Positions 1-11,045 of a stretch of DNA of 64,000 nt are shown piece by piece (within the stretch, counting starts at the first letter, position 1; every line of letters begins with the position of its first letter). Under the pieces are notes generated by a model. That model was not told where the DNA came from. It saw nothing but the letters and a program-made list of their open reading frames with translations, and ran no database searches. Both the position numbers and the translations under genes were made by a program. Source of the DNA: Pseudopyrenochaeta lycopersici (taxonomy: Eukaryota > Ascomycota > Dothideomycetes > Pleosporales > Pseudopyrenochaetaceae); assembly GCA_003313425.1 (NCBI GenBank), contig NHZP01000011.1:1116001-1180000 (forward strand), in the 5' to 3' direction.

Positions 1-189
1 CTGGGACAATCATTTTACTGGATCGCCCGCGTCTAATTATTCAAGTGCGGCTGTGCCCGCATAATACTTTGAAAGAAGCTGAGAATGTTTGGTGGTTCGT
101 CCAACGTTCCTCCCTTCCTATTCAAGGGACAATGAACTGCGCTTCCAAAGACGTCCATTAGATCAGCTGGTTCGTCATTATATCCCATA

Positions 190-2346
190 ATGTTGGCAAG
201 TCGAGTATTGCCGCCGATTGTTCGGTCTACCACCCCTCTTCCTCCGACTCCCGTTGCGACATTCTTCAACGTGCCCAGGAGATACGTCAAATCGAACATG
301 CAAGTGGGAGACAACTTCTCACAATCAACTATGGACGATACGAAGCCCTCCCGTAGTTTGCGCAAGAGCAGCAGGATTCACGATTCCCAGGCTGCATCGA
401 CCTCAAATCCACCCGATCGTACCAAACAGGAGAACCAGGCGTCCCCTACCTTGACATCGCCTCGGATGGCAAGGAAGAGACTTGCATCCGTCGTAGAAGT
501 CGTCGATGAAGAAACAGCTACCGACAATAGCAGTCCTGTAGATGTTCCTACTAGTGCTACTTCGACTGGATCTTCTGACTTTTCAGCCCATGTCTGTCTT
601 TGCCAGCCTGAACCTAAAATACCCCGCCCTAGGAATGGTGAGTCCGATGTTCCTTTGTCAGTAATTTTGTGCTACCTAATTAGGCAGTGCAACTTGTATT
701 GGACAAAGAAATCCAGTCCTTGTTTGCGGACGTCTTCATAAGCTGCTGACTCTTTGTAGCATTTATTCTTTATCGGCAGCACCACCAGCAGGCCATTACC
801 GCTCGCAAGCCTGGGCTCAATAATCCTGACATTTCCAAGATTATTGGCGAGCAGTGGAAAGCTGAAAGTGAAGAGCAGAAGAAGGTTTGGCAAGACCTTG
901 CACAAGTCAGTGTCGTCTCCTAACCTTTCGCTGCTCTCTTGCTAATACATGGATCAGGAAGAGAAAGCCAGACATCACGAACAGTATCCTGACTATCGCT
1001 ACCAGCCTCGTCGCATCGGCAAAACTGGATCATCACCATTGAATCCTTCGGGTCAGCATACGACTGTTGACAAGTACCGCTGCCCACGGTGCGGTGGTCG
1101 GAGCATCAAGTCTCCTACTAGTCCCTTCCTCGACTCTTCCGGAACACCTACCCTTCCGCCACCCAATATCTCCGAAGGCCTCACTCCGACGACACGCTAC
1201 TTACCAATGATGAGCAATCTCAGTCTGGAGTCCCCCGTTCGTCGACGCGGCCATGGTCCGTCAAGTCTTAGTAACATACAAGTGACCTCAACGGGGCGTG
1301 ACGACTCGGCGATGTACAGCCCCCTTACTCCGAATAAGAAACGTCGATTTGATTACGGACCACCACCGTCTAGTAATGGGCGTAGATCAGAGGGACCTTA
1401 CTACCCACAATATGCTCGGCGGGATTCTCTCCCGCCAATCCAGGTGCGTTACTCGCCTCCAAACAGTGCCGGTATGCCTCCTCCACGAACCCCTCGTGAG
1501 GTTCGGAGGACTTCTGTCGTTGAGCTTGGCCCTGCTCCACAAAGTTCGAGCCCTAGAAGTGTGGAAGAAGTACTCAGTTCCTTCCCATATCCCAACAAGA
1601 TTAAGCTACTTGGCCGTATAACGCCGCCATACAAAGAATGTGACCCAGCGAAAACGGCTTTCGATCATAGCCGCGGAGCGATCATTGCTGTCGAGGGCGA
1701 TGAGTCCTCAGCAGTGCAAGAACTTTCCGTGTGGCTCAATCAATATCTTGTCAAACAAAAAGAGTATAGCCCTCGCATTGCCGAGCCACCTATGGTCCCC
1801 GAGGAGAGTGAAAAAGTTGTTACCTTTGAAGACTATCTTGATTTGATCAAAGAGTGGCACGGCAAGAGCAAAGAGATGATCAAATATATCACTACGCCGA
1901 TCTCGTCATCTCTGCAGGATGCTTCTCTGTCCGAAAAGGGGTCTGATAATGAAGCTGCCGGCCGCAAAGACTCTGCCTCTCCGCCAGGCTCACCCGCTTC
2001 CATCACAACTACAAAGCCAGTCATCATTCTGCCTACCTTCCAGCTGCATGCATCAGTCGCGTATGCCTCGCGCATCCTCATTGAAGACGCATATAGCGCA
2101 ACAGATCATTGGCAGTGGATGGCAACGCTTTGGCGTGGTACGGTAGGGCCTGATCTAACCATATACGTGAAGACGTATGATGCAAAGGAAGGATTTGCAG
2201 GCGCGAAGCCAGATATGGATGACACGGTTAGGTGTTTGACGGTGTTCAAGGAGAAGGATGGAAAATTTGCAGAGGCTGATCTAAGGAGGGTGGGATTTGA
2301 AGTCAGTGAGTGGATTAAGGGGATGAGTCCCCCGAAGAGTGCTTAA
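190..2346 (+). CDS. HMG-box transcription factor (Ste11/PaHMG5-like)
   Basis: Three exons are read: 298-637 (or from an in-frame ATG at 190), 760-905 and 958-2346. The introns are 638-759 (GTGAGT...TAG) and 906-957 (GTCAGT, branch GCTAATAC, CAG). Counted from ATG 298 the protein is 624 aa; from 190 it is 660. Joining the exons restores one HMG box at about residues 109-180. It starts PRPRNAFILYRQHHQ, runs through ISKIIGEQWKAES and ends in EEKARHHEQYPDYRYQPRR. This is the sequence-specific MATA/Ste11 type rather than the non-specific HMGB type. A CLC segment lies just before the box and a CPRC pair after it. The rest is Pro/Ser-rich with a conserved-looking C-terminal block (residues ~400-620) of unknown role. 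It is inferred to be a nuclear DNA-binding regulator, perhaps of mating or development like Podospora PaHMG5. The start codon is uncertain. Confidence 0.85.
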
Positions 2347-3140
2347 TTATGCTCTTTATGTAAGATATTGTGCAGTTGAAGAGTTGATAGGTGTTCCTTT
2401 CTTACTTGAAATCGCTAGACAGATATTGGAGAGCGAAGGTCAAAGAGTTTATATATGATTGGAGGCTACGGTTTATAGGATCTACTTGAGGATCTCCAAG
2501 CACCGGGAGACGCTAAATGGACGATTCGTTTCGCTAAAGCATCCTCTGTCGCGAAATTTGCTTCATCTATGTCCACTAACTTCCACTGACCGGGATCCTT
2601 TGATAGTCAATTTTGGATACCAATTCATTCAGGCCTTATTTGCGTTGAATGAGACCACGGTTCTCATTATATCTAAGAATAGAATAGCGCAATGGGAGGA
2701 GAGAATGGGATGTGGCTGTTGATCTGCACCGCCCGCTGTGGCTGAGGTCGGTTCCCCGGAAAGCGCGACTAGCAACAAAGCCGAAGCGATGTCATCACGC
2801 GCTTTCACATGGCAGGCACGGATCCTTTCACCTGTCACATGCCGGACTCCCACCCAACCACAGACGCTCCAAGACCGATGCGACGCGCTTCTCGACGGCT
2901 TGAGTGGATTTTGAATAGCATGGGCGACTACGGCTGATTTGTAACTTTCCTTCTTGTTTCCCTAGATAATAGCATTCACCTGCTGACCCAGACTTGACAT
3001 CACAATCTGCTAGCGGAGACCCGAGTGAATGCCTTTCATGCCGCCAGAACACGCGGATTCTAGCGCCCTCGAAAGTTTAGCATAGGCCGGGTAGAGTGGA
3101 AATCGAAAAGAAGCTTCTTAAAGAGAAGAGGCTTGCGATC
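2347..3140. other. intergenic, no gene seen
   Basis: This is the 3' flank of the HMG-box gene and the promoter side of the alpha/beta hydrolase. Only short shadow frames occur. No repeat or RNA gene was recognised. Confidence 0.5.
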
Positions 3141-5569
3141 ATGATAGACCACGTCTTGGGCCGGCCGTCAGTGCAGTTCCGAAAGATACAGGTGCTGGCT
3201 GTAGTTTCATTTTGGTCCTTCTACCTCTATAGGCAAGCTTCATCGCCCTTACCTTAAGAAACATATGTTGTTAACACAGTTGTAGAGGCGACCGCCATGG
3301 GCCGCCAATCCTCCGCCGCATTTCTGCCCTGGTTTCCAAGAGACTCACTGCCTGGCAGTCCGTCCTCATAACACTTCTCTACCTCTATATTGCCCGCAAC
3401 TTCGGCAAGCTTGTCGGCCTCGAATGCCCCGAACCCCTTGCGAACCTGTACTCACGGTCGTACTTCCGCGCCACATGGGTCACAACCGCGCTGGATGCAG
3501 GCTTTTGGTCCGCAATGAAGATCAAAAGGAAAGGTGTACGGGATTTATTATCCATTGTGTTCAGCGTATACTACATGATATGTGCGGAGCAGGCCGATGA
3601 AAAAGTGCGCAAAATCAGAGCGACACTCACAGTGGATCATCTCCGTGTCGCGTGGAACAAAGGAACGACGCCGTATTTAGGCGCGTTGACAAGCCTCATG
3701 CGTCCGAGGTTGATGATATATCCGCCAAGGAAGATCAGGATTCCAAGACCGAAGGAGAGCTCCTACAAGGAGCCAGTGATTGGCTGGCTCTACTTCAATG
3801 GACCGCTGAGTGCTCTAAAAAAGCATGACAAGGTTGTGCTAGACGTCCCTGGAGGAGGATTCGTGGCTATGGACCCTCGAAACCACGATGATAAGCTAAT
3901 GGGATGGGCTGGTAAAACGGGTCTACCGGTGCTGAGTTTGGACTACAAGAAGGCACCGGAGTCTCCATACCCATATGCGTTAAACGAGTGCTATGATGTT
4001 TACCACACCATCATTGCGTCGAGAGGAAGATGCATGGGACTTTCGGGCGAGCAAGAGCCCAAGATTGTGGTATCAGGTGACTCAGCGGGAGGTAATCTTG
4101 CCGTGAGCATGGTACTTATGATCCTGCAGAGTGGTTCGACACAGACGCGCAGATGGCAAGGCGAGTACGCAATACCGCCTCCAATTGGCGTAGTCCTGAT
4201 CTATCCTGCTCTGGACATGAATATTGGTAACTGGATGACGGATGATCAGATGGCGCTCATCCGCGATCGAAGAGTAAGAAAAACAAACAGACCAATTCTA
4301 AGACACAAGAGCGACGACTACCGGCACCTTGCACCGAATACACCATACGGCTCTGATAATTCAGACGATGAGGATGATGCACCGAGCAAAGCACATGTAG
4401 CTAATGGATCAGTGACGGCAAGCGAACGTGTTCTCACCTCTCCACAAACAGCGATCAAGTTATCAATGGCGCATACCGGGAAGGACGGTAGCTCTCTACC
4501 TCGCATCAATACTACTACATTAGCGAACGGCAATGTCGTTCAAACTCCAGATCAAATGACCCCTGCTGCCAATGGCGTTCCTGCAACCCCAGATCTCACT
4601 CGACCTACCACCCCAGGCCCAGCAGTTGCAGCCCCTCCCGTTACAGCGATCAAGACTCGTCTTGCAACATCAAGTATGATCTCATACTTCAATGACCGTA
4701 TCCTCACCCCGGAGATGATGCGTGCGATGATCATTCTCTACATCGGCCCACACTACCGACCAGACTTTAGCACCGACTTCTTACTGTCGCCTCTTCTTGC
4801 TCCAGAATCTTTACTTGCTAGATTCCCCCGGACATGGATGCTCACAGGCGAAAGAGATCCCCTGGTTGATGACACAGTCATTTTCGCTGGCCGTTTAAGG
4901 CAGGCGAAGAGAGCGGAGTGGGTTACGGCGAAAGAGCTGGGGTTGGACTGGGCAAGAGGAGAGTTCAGGGAGGAGGATTGGGTGAATGTGGATTTAATTC
5001 CTGGTATTAGTCACGGCTTCTTACAGTTTGTGTCTGTATTTCCTGAGGGATGGAAGTACATTTTCCGCTGTGCCAAGTGGATCAACGAAGCCTTTGATTG
5101 GGAACAGCGGAAAGACGCTCTAGACGATGCGATTACACCAGGCTATACACCAGCTCATCGCACTCAATACCACAGATCAGACTACTTTGGCCCTGGTGCA
5201 ACCCTTGGACTTGCAGAAGCCGTCAGTGGTCTCAGCTCCCCGCAGCGACGACGTCACCACCAAAGATCTGGCACTGCGTCGAGCGCTGATGAAGATCGTC
5301 CACTGGAAATGACGGTTTTATCGAAGGGCAAAGCAAAAAGTCCACAGAAAGACGCTGCAACAGACATTACCAACGGCAACATAAATGGAACCGTGAGGGG
5401 TAGGGGCCGCATCAGAAGAAGCGACCGGGGCCGAAGGAAGAGCCTGGTGAGCTTGGCGAGTGAGGATGATTTGTTGGGAAGGCGAATGAAGGGGCTCACG
5501 GGCGGGCTGGGTGGAGAAGGCAGTCTCGAAGTTTCGAAAGTGCTGGGGGTGAAGGATGATAGCTGGTAA
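3141..5569 (+). CDS. HSL-type alpha/beta hydrolase (lipase/esterase family)
   Basis: Two exons, 3141-3232 and 3286-5569, give 791 aa. The single intron, 3233-3285, reads as GC-AG (AG|GCAAGC...TTGTAG). It is needed to join the N-terminal block starting MIDHVLGRPS, which has a hydrophobic segment, to the long downstream frame without a stop. The hydrolase core has PGGG near residue 219 at the oxyanion position, a nucleophile elbow GDSAGG with Ser near 297, Asp near 555 in GERDPLVDD, and His near 607 in GISHGF. The family normally has HGGG at the oxyanion hole, so the His is replaced by Pro. A low-complexity insert of roughly 120 residues separates the Ser and Asp elements, and a basic, disordered C-terminal tail follows. 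The N-terminal hydrophobic segments suggest membrane association, as for neutral lipid or sterol ester hydrolases. The substrate is unknown. Confidence 0.88.
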
Positions 5570-8500
5570 CTAGTATTTTGTTCTGACCGCCACAAGTGTC
5601 GGCGTGAATATTGCTGTTGTCGTTAAGCGAGCATATAGAGCATGAGGGGTGTATAATTTCCGTTATAAAGCCTACGTAGTGATTAAACTTTGTCCACAAA
5701 TAGTTGACTAATTCTGTCACCTGAACAATATTATGCTTTATGGCGTGCGATGCGAAGCTGAACCTATGCCATCGCAGTCCGCACGAAAAGGCAAGAAACA
5801 TTCCCGTGCGAGTACGTTGCCCCTAATAATCAGCTCATAGGGGACGCGATAATCGCCGATCATTGTCGCAAATGCGTCCCGAATTCCTGTTTGATACGGG
5901 CCGCATCAGTCCCAGCTGAGTGGGATGGAGGGAATCGTGGGGACGGATGGCTCGCTCCAATATGACGCCTCGGATTAGCTAGTGCAGATCATTCGGTGAC
6001 TGTCCACCCCCTTTACAACCCACGTTTAGAGCCCGCTTCCAAATAGTCACCTGCAACCTTCCCGTCAGCAGCATTTTACCGCCCAGGCACATTTCAGATT
6101 TCATGTCTTTTCTGATCTGCCTGCTTGCAGGGCCCATCTTGATGCACCGCGATGTCGGGACAAAGTCACAGTTGGCGTAACCCGCTGCGAACGGAGCGAA
6201 CCAACGTGTCGGGTAACGTCCGCGCATCTGCATGCCATCACAATTTTGAGCCTCCCTTTCTTGCGCACTGACAGTGGGCATGCGCGTCATTGTTTTCTCG
6301 TAAGCTGTCTTTGTAAAAGAAGGGCGGCGTAAGGGTGGGCGACTTTTGGGGGTACGGAGCGGCCTGTGCAACGTCGGACCTCGTTCCAACGCTGTTTGCT
6401 TTTTCGACTGCAAAAACATTCGCATTTCAAGATGTCGGGACGCCTCTCCGTTCGTTACTATTCTTCTTCGCTCCACTCCATTCTGCTGCCTTCCTTTTGG
6501 CTATTTTTGCCCGTCTATGAGACATAATTTAAACAAGGTTACGTCTGTATTCCTGCTCTAAGCCAGAGGCCTTAAGTACACAAATTACGCTCTCCGGGGA
6601 TAGCACCAATTAAGAACAAGGGCTTTTGTTCAAATCTCGGAGCATCTGTGTTACTACTGGAGTTGGCATGTTGGGTGCATTCTTATAAGATCGTGTGCGA
6701 GAGAGCGAGGCGGTTGGTTGGATTCATTTGCGAAAGGGGGTTGTTGCACTTGATTGGCCTGGGACTTTTCGACAACTTGATTTGCGAGCTTCTTTGAAGC
6801 TCTTACAGAAGCTTTCGGTCACACCAATCGAAATCTTTACGATAAACTCGCGTCGGCCACCCCACAGGAGTACCTGGTCAGTCGGGAGATTGAGCATCAG
6901 CCTTCCGCGGACGCACCAGCTATTACAGAGCCTAGCCTCAACTTGAGTTGCACTACTCGTTTAACAGACTGATTTCTAGTTCAGTATTCAATTTCAACTA
7001 CTCTCTGGACCTTGTTCAAACTATTCTGGATATCTTACGGGACGATGTGTTTCATCGTATACACCATACACAGCTGCAATCACTGGATTCCACAGCCGCA
7101 ACCCGACAATGGCCCAATTCTGCGGATATGTGAAGAAGCTGAGAAGCTCCGATTGGGTCATCCGTGTCCGGAAACTCAGAGGGAGCATAAGGTTGTGAAT
7201 CGAAGTCAAGGGATGTGCACCGGCTGTTTGTGGAGAAAGGTCAGCAATTAGAGGGACTTCCACACTAGGACAGGTGGCATAGAAAGAGTAGATCATACCT
7301 TGAACCGAGAAAAGGAACGAAGAACACAGATTTGGTTGGCATAAGCGAAGATGAAGAGTAGGAGGCAGAAGATTGATACGCGAAGTCTGTTGGATTCTGC
7401 TCACCAATAACCCAAAGATCGATACTCGGAATCGTGGTCTGATGCCGTTGGGAGTTTCTAATACATGATGGACAAATTCAAAACCCGATACATAAGATGC
7501 GTCTGGAAGAAACATTGCGAGGCCATATCAAGCAAGAGAGATGATTTTATTCCAACATCCCAGCAGCCCTGACTGTCAAAAAATGGCGAAACAGATCATG
7601 ACTGCCACATAGCGCTGCTGCGAGAAGAATGTAAGACTAAGATTTATGGGCATTGGGAAAGACCGTTGAATTTATTTGGCATGTGGCGCTTGGGATCCTA
7701 GAGCATATACCCCTGGCGTTTTTTGTTTTTATCTTTCCTATGTACGTTGATTTATATATATTGAATTCGATTTTTATTGAGACTTTGTGTCTCAAGAACT
7801 CATCATTTCCAATTGCCTCAGAAAGTTATAGTTCGGCCAATTATAAGCTTTGATGACGTAGTTTTGTTTTCACTGACATGAAGGCAAGTTGTGTAACAGC
7901 AGGCAGCAGCACTCTCATACTCACCTAAAGGCCTTCCATGTGGCCTTTTAGGACACTCTCCAGAACGCTGAAACGTTAGCAACAGCGTTTCATTCGTTTT
8001 AGATTTCGTAAATTTGGTCCCTGCTCTCGCACAAATGCCCGCTTTGTGTATGCCATCTACAAGATACACTAGCATAAGTATATAGCATCGGCCACGGGCA
8101 CCTTGTTGTGCTTGAAACATAACCACTAATGACATCCCCATATCAGAATGATATCCTTTTAGAAATAACCTAAACAGGCACGATAAGGCCGGAATGTCGG
8201 TACTAAGCTTACCGCGAATCCCAACAGAGTTGAGCAATATACCTTCACAGCTTGACCGGTGCTCGAAACCTTCACAAGTGTGCTTGAAATCCTCACAGGG
8301 GCCGAATGTGACGTTGTATTGTGACAAACATAGCCACGTCATTGACTGCAATAGTGACAGGTTGGCTTTGACTAAGTCGATCTAAGTGACTCCCAATGCC
8401 CTACAAAAGCTGAGACTCTATCAATACAAGCGAGCACAAAGATTATAATTATGGCAAATAAGACAGTAGCAGCTGAATATCGAGCAAAGAAGTCACACAA

Positions 8501-8637
8501 GGACGTTTCTCAAAGCTACTCAGGCATTTGCCAACACAACTTTCTATAGTATTACTTCGACGAGTACATCAGTGTATCTCGATTGCTGGATCACGCACAC
8601 CTTTGTAGTACTTGGCGGTTAAATCACGTGCGTCAAG
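5570..8637. other. gene-poor stretch, 3.1 kb
   Basis: Only short open frames on both strands are present (the longest about 165-177 codons, minus strand), with no recognisable domain, no spliced continuation and no signal peptide. No intact mobile element, terminal repeat or RNA gene was recognised. Confidence 0.5.
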
Positions 8638-9189
8638 ATGCACCGGAGCCACCATATAGATATACTAGAATGGTGCAGGCGCTGCGACCAAGATGTAAAT
8701 CTCTCAAAATTCTCTCCATGGTCATCCATTGATTCATTCGATTCCTGCAACGATGTTTCGAAAAACTTCACAAACGAGACAGGAGCGCATTGGAACTTCG
8801 ACAAGCCCAGAAAAACTCTACGAGATACTAGAGCATTACGCCCTCTAAAATCACTTCGGAAACCGCTACAACTCTGGGAAAGGATTAACAAAAGCTCATT
8901 CACCAGGATCGAGGAGCAGAATCAGTCATCGACGAAGGATACTACCAAACGTGACCTCCTTGGAGCCCGCGAGGTACGAACGTCTGGAACGGTCGTTGAG
9001 CCGGTGAACCATATATCTTATCGAAGCAATGATTGGGATTCAAAAATAGTTTCCGGTTTGGCTCAAGACGGAGCCCCGCGATCGCATACGGCGAATACTG
9101 CAAACAATATTGGTTCCAGGGTTGTTGCCCTGCTCGATATCAATAAGAGTTTACCACCTCTGCCGATAGAGAAGCGTCATCCGCGCTAG
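8638..9189 (+). CDS. hypothetical protein, weakly supported
   Basis: An open frame of 183 codons starts at an ATG and ends with a Pro-rich NKSLPPLP-type tail. It is charged and hydrophilic, with no signal peptide, membrane segment or recognised domain. A CRRCD motif occurs near residue 14. It stands alone in a gene-poor stretch, so it could be a lineage-specific gene, the last exon of a larger gene, or chance. Confidence 0.25.
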   Translation: MHRSHHIDILEWCRRCDQDVNLSKFSPWSSIDSFDSCNDVSKNFTNETGAHWNFDKPRKTLRDTRALRPLKSLRKPLQLWERINKSSFTRIEEQNQSSTKDTTKRDLLGAREVRTSGTVVEPVNHISYRSNDWDSKIVSGLAQDGAPRSHTANTANNIGSRVVALLDINKSLPPLPIEKRHPR

Positions 9190-10111
9190 GATGCGAGTGC
9201 CATAATCTAACAGGATATGATTGTTGGCTTTCTGCGGGTTGTCATTTGAAAGGGACATGATGAGCGGAATTCAATGAGCGGAATTCGATAACCGGAATTC
9301 AAGGATCTGGCATGAGAACTTTGGCATCGGGAAGGATTGAATACGGTCCCCAGTAATTCTTTAGATGTCGGCATACAAACTGTTTTCACGAAGATTTGAG
9401 TCATCGTCTCCTACAATAGGTGGATTGTGAAGCACGTGAAACTTGTTGCCTGAACGCACGCTGATCCATGATTGCAGTTGTCGCGTCATCTCAATCCTCT
9501 TTCGCGCCATTCTCCGAGCCGAGCTCAATCGTTGCAAAGACTGATGGTCTCCCAAAATGGCAGCCCAATGAATGTCACAGCGACGAGGCAAAGCAAGATT
9601 GTTCACGAGATGGAATCGGCCGCGGATGGCCGTATTGGTCGCATTTGCCCCGTTGAAGGACTCAGATGCAGGGCATTAGTGGCATCGTAGACTTAGTGAC
9701 TAAAAGTTATGGGACAATTATCATCGACAATGCTTGAAGTTTGAAGTCTGTTTGAATGGAGCCGCACAAGCTCGGCGACAACCGGAGTTCGAGCCTCGGA
9801 CATAATCTTATCAGATCGCGCCAACCGTAAGCTCCCAATGAGTGCATCCCAGGGCAGAACACTCATCCGCCATACTAGGTGTAATGGCCAATTGACGCGT
9901 GTGTCTCGATTCCAGGCATCCAAATCACGAGACGCATGTACAGCGTTTCGGATTGTATCCGCGGCCGCTGTGCTCGTGTATAAATGTCTTCATTGATCCC
10001 CACCTTCAGCTGGGTGTTTTAGCTAACTTCCGCAATTGACCTTCCAGCCTCTGGACTTTGCAAGCTTCATTGACCTACTTACCCAGCACAGAATCTCTCA
10101 ATTCATTCAAG
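9190..10111. other. intergenic, includes GGAATTC triplet repeat
   Basis: Upstream region of the O-methyltransferase. Three closely spaced GGAATTC units lie at about 9267-9301. No gene was recognised. Confidence 0.45.
9979..9985 (+). promoter_or_regulatory. TATA-like box of the O-methyltransferase gene
   Basis: TATAAAT lies 127 bp before the preferred ATG at 10112, a reasonable distance for a fungal TATA box plus a short leader. Confidence 0.4.
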
Positions 10112-10825
10112 ATGTCAGGACAAGGCCAGTCTCACGAGAAAGACCCGCGCTGGACTGCCGTTGACACCTACGCTTTCTCCCATCTGCACCCCTCGTCCTC
10201 CACTTCCCCGCCTACATCGGTTCTCGACCAAGCTCTTCAGACCCAAGAGGCAGAAGGCCTTCCTGACATTGCCGTGTCGCCATCGCAGGGCAAATATCTA
10301 CAACTCACCGCGCGTCTCGCACGGGCAAAGAACATCCTAGAAGTAGGCACGTTGGGTGGATACTCAACGATCTGGCTCGCAACCTCGGGTACAGACGTGA
10401 AAGTTGTCAGCGTAGAAGTCGACGAGCATCATGCCAAAGTGGCGCGGAAGAATATAGACAATGCAGGAGTAGGAGAAAGGGTGGACATTCGACTTGGTCC
10501 TGGGATAGAGGTGCTGCCGAAGCTTGTTGAGGAAGTGAAGGCGGGGAAACGTGAAAAGTTTCAATTCGTTTTTATTGATGCAGATAAAGAGAACAACTGG
10601 AACTATGTCGATATCGCCCTTGGCATTTGCGAGCCAGGGGCTGTCGTCATCGTGGATAATGTGGTAAGGAAGGGGCAGCTGGCGAATGATTCCGAGGATC
10701 CAAGAATCGCGGGTGCAAGAAGGGTAGTGGAGAACATTGGCAAGGATGACAGATTGGACGGAATTGTAGTGCAGACAGTTGGTGAGAAGAGTTACGATGG
10801 CTTCTTGTTGGCAATTGTCAAATAA
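10112..10825 (+). CDS. class I SAM-dependent O-methyltransferase (CCoAOMT-like)
   Basis: A single exon encodes 237 aa from ATG 10112. An in-frame ATG at 10058 would add 18 residues, but the downstream one starts MSGQGQSHEKDPRW, the usual beginning for this family. The Rossmann fold is clear: motif I ILEVGTLGGYSTIWLA, the acidic residue after strand 2 in VVSVEVDEHH, the FVFIDADKENNWNYVD block carrying the metal/SAM Asp, and VIVDNVVRKG. Length and order match caffeoyl-CoA-type, metal-dependent O-methyltransferases, which methylate catechols. Fungal members are usually of unknown substrate. It should be cytosolic, as no signal peptide or membrane segment is seen. The LtrA gene is convergent, 220 bp downstream. 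Confidence 0.92.
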   Translation: MSGQGQSHEKDPRWTAVDTYAFSHLHPSSSTSPPTSVLDQALQTQEAEGLPDIAVSPSQGKYLQLTARLARAKNILEVGTLGGYSTIWLATSGTDVKVVSVEVDEHHAKVARKNIDNAGVGERVDIRLGPGIEVLPKLVEEVKAGKREKFQFVFIDADKENNWNYVDIALGICEPGAVVIVDNVVRKGQLANDSEDPRIAGARRVVENIGKDDRLDGIVVQTVGEKSYDGFLLAIVK

Positions 10826-11045
10826 GGCAACACGTCCGGGGCAAAAGGTGGAAACGTCAAGCAAAGGTCATGATCATCGATTAAAAATTTACATCCTAAG
10901 CTAAACCAGTATGAGAAATACGCTATGCAAATGTGCCTGACCTTGTCTAAATCAATTTTTGGATATCGCAGGAGTGCACGATCGGACGCCACGCTAATTG
11001 AAGGACGTAATTAAGATTAACGATAGGTCTCGTTATGAGTCTGGT

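Noticed and set aside
5979..6476. 165-codon minus-strand frame
   Set aside because: Basic and low-information sequence, with no recognisable feature.
7021..7515. 164-codon minus-strand frame
   Set aside because: No domain, signal peptide or splice continuation, and the composition looks random.
7818..8351. 177-codon minus-strand frame
   Set aside because: Cys-rich but without pattern, and no recognised family or neighbouring exons.
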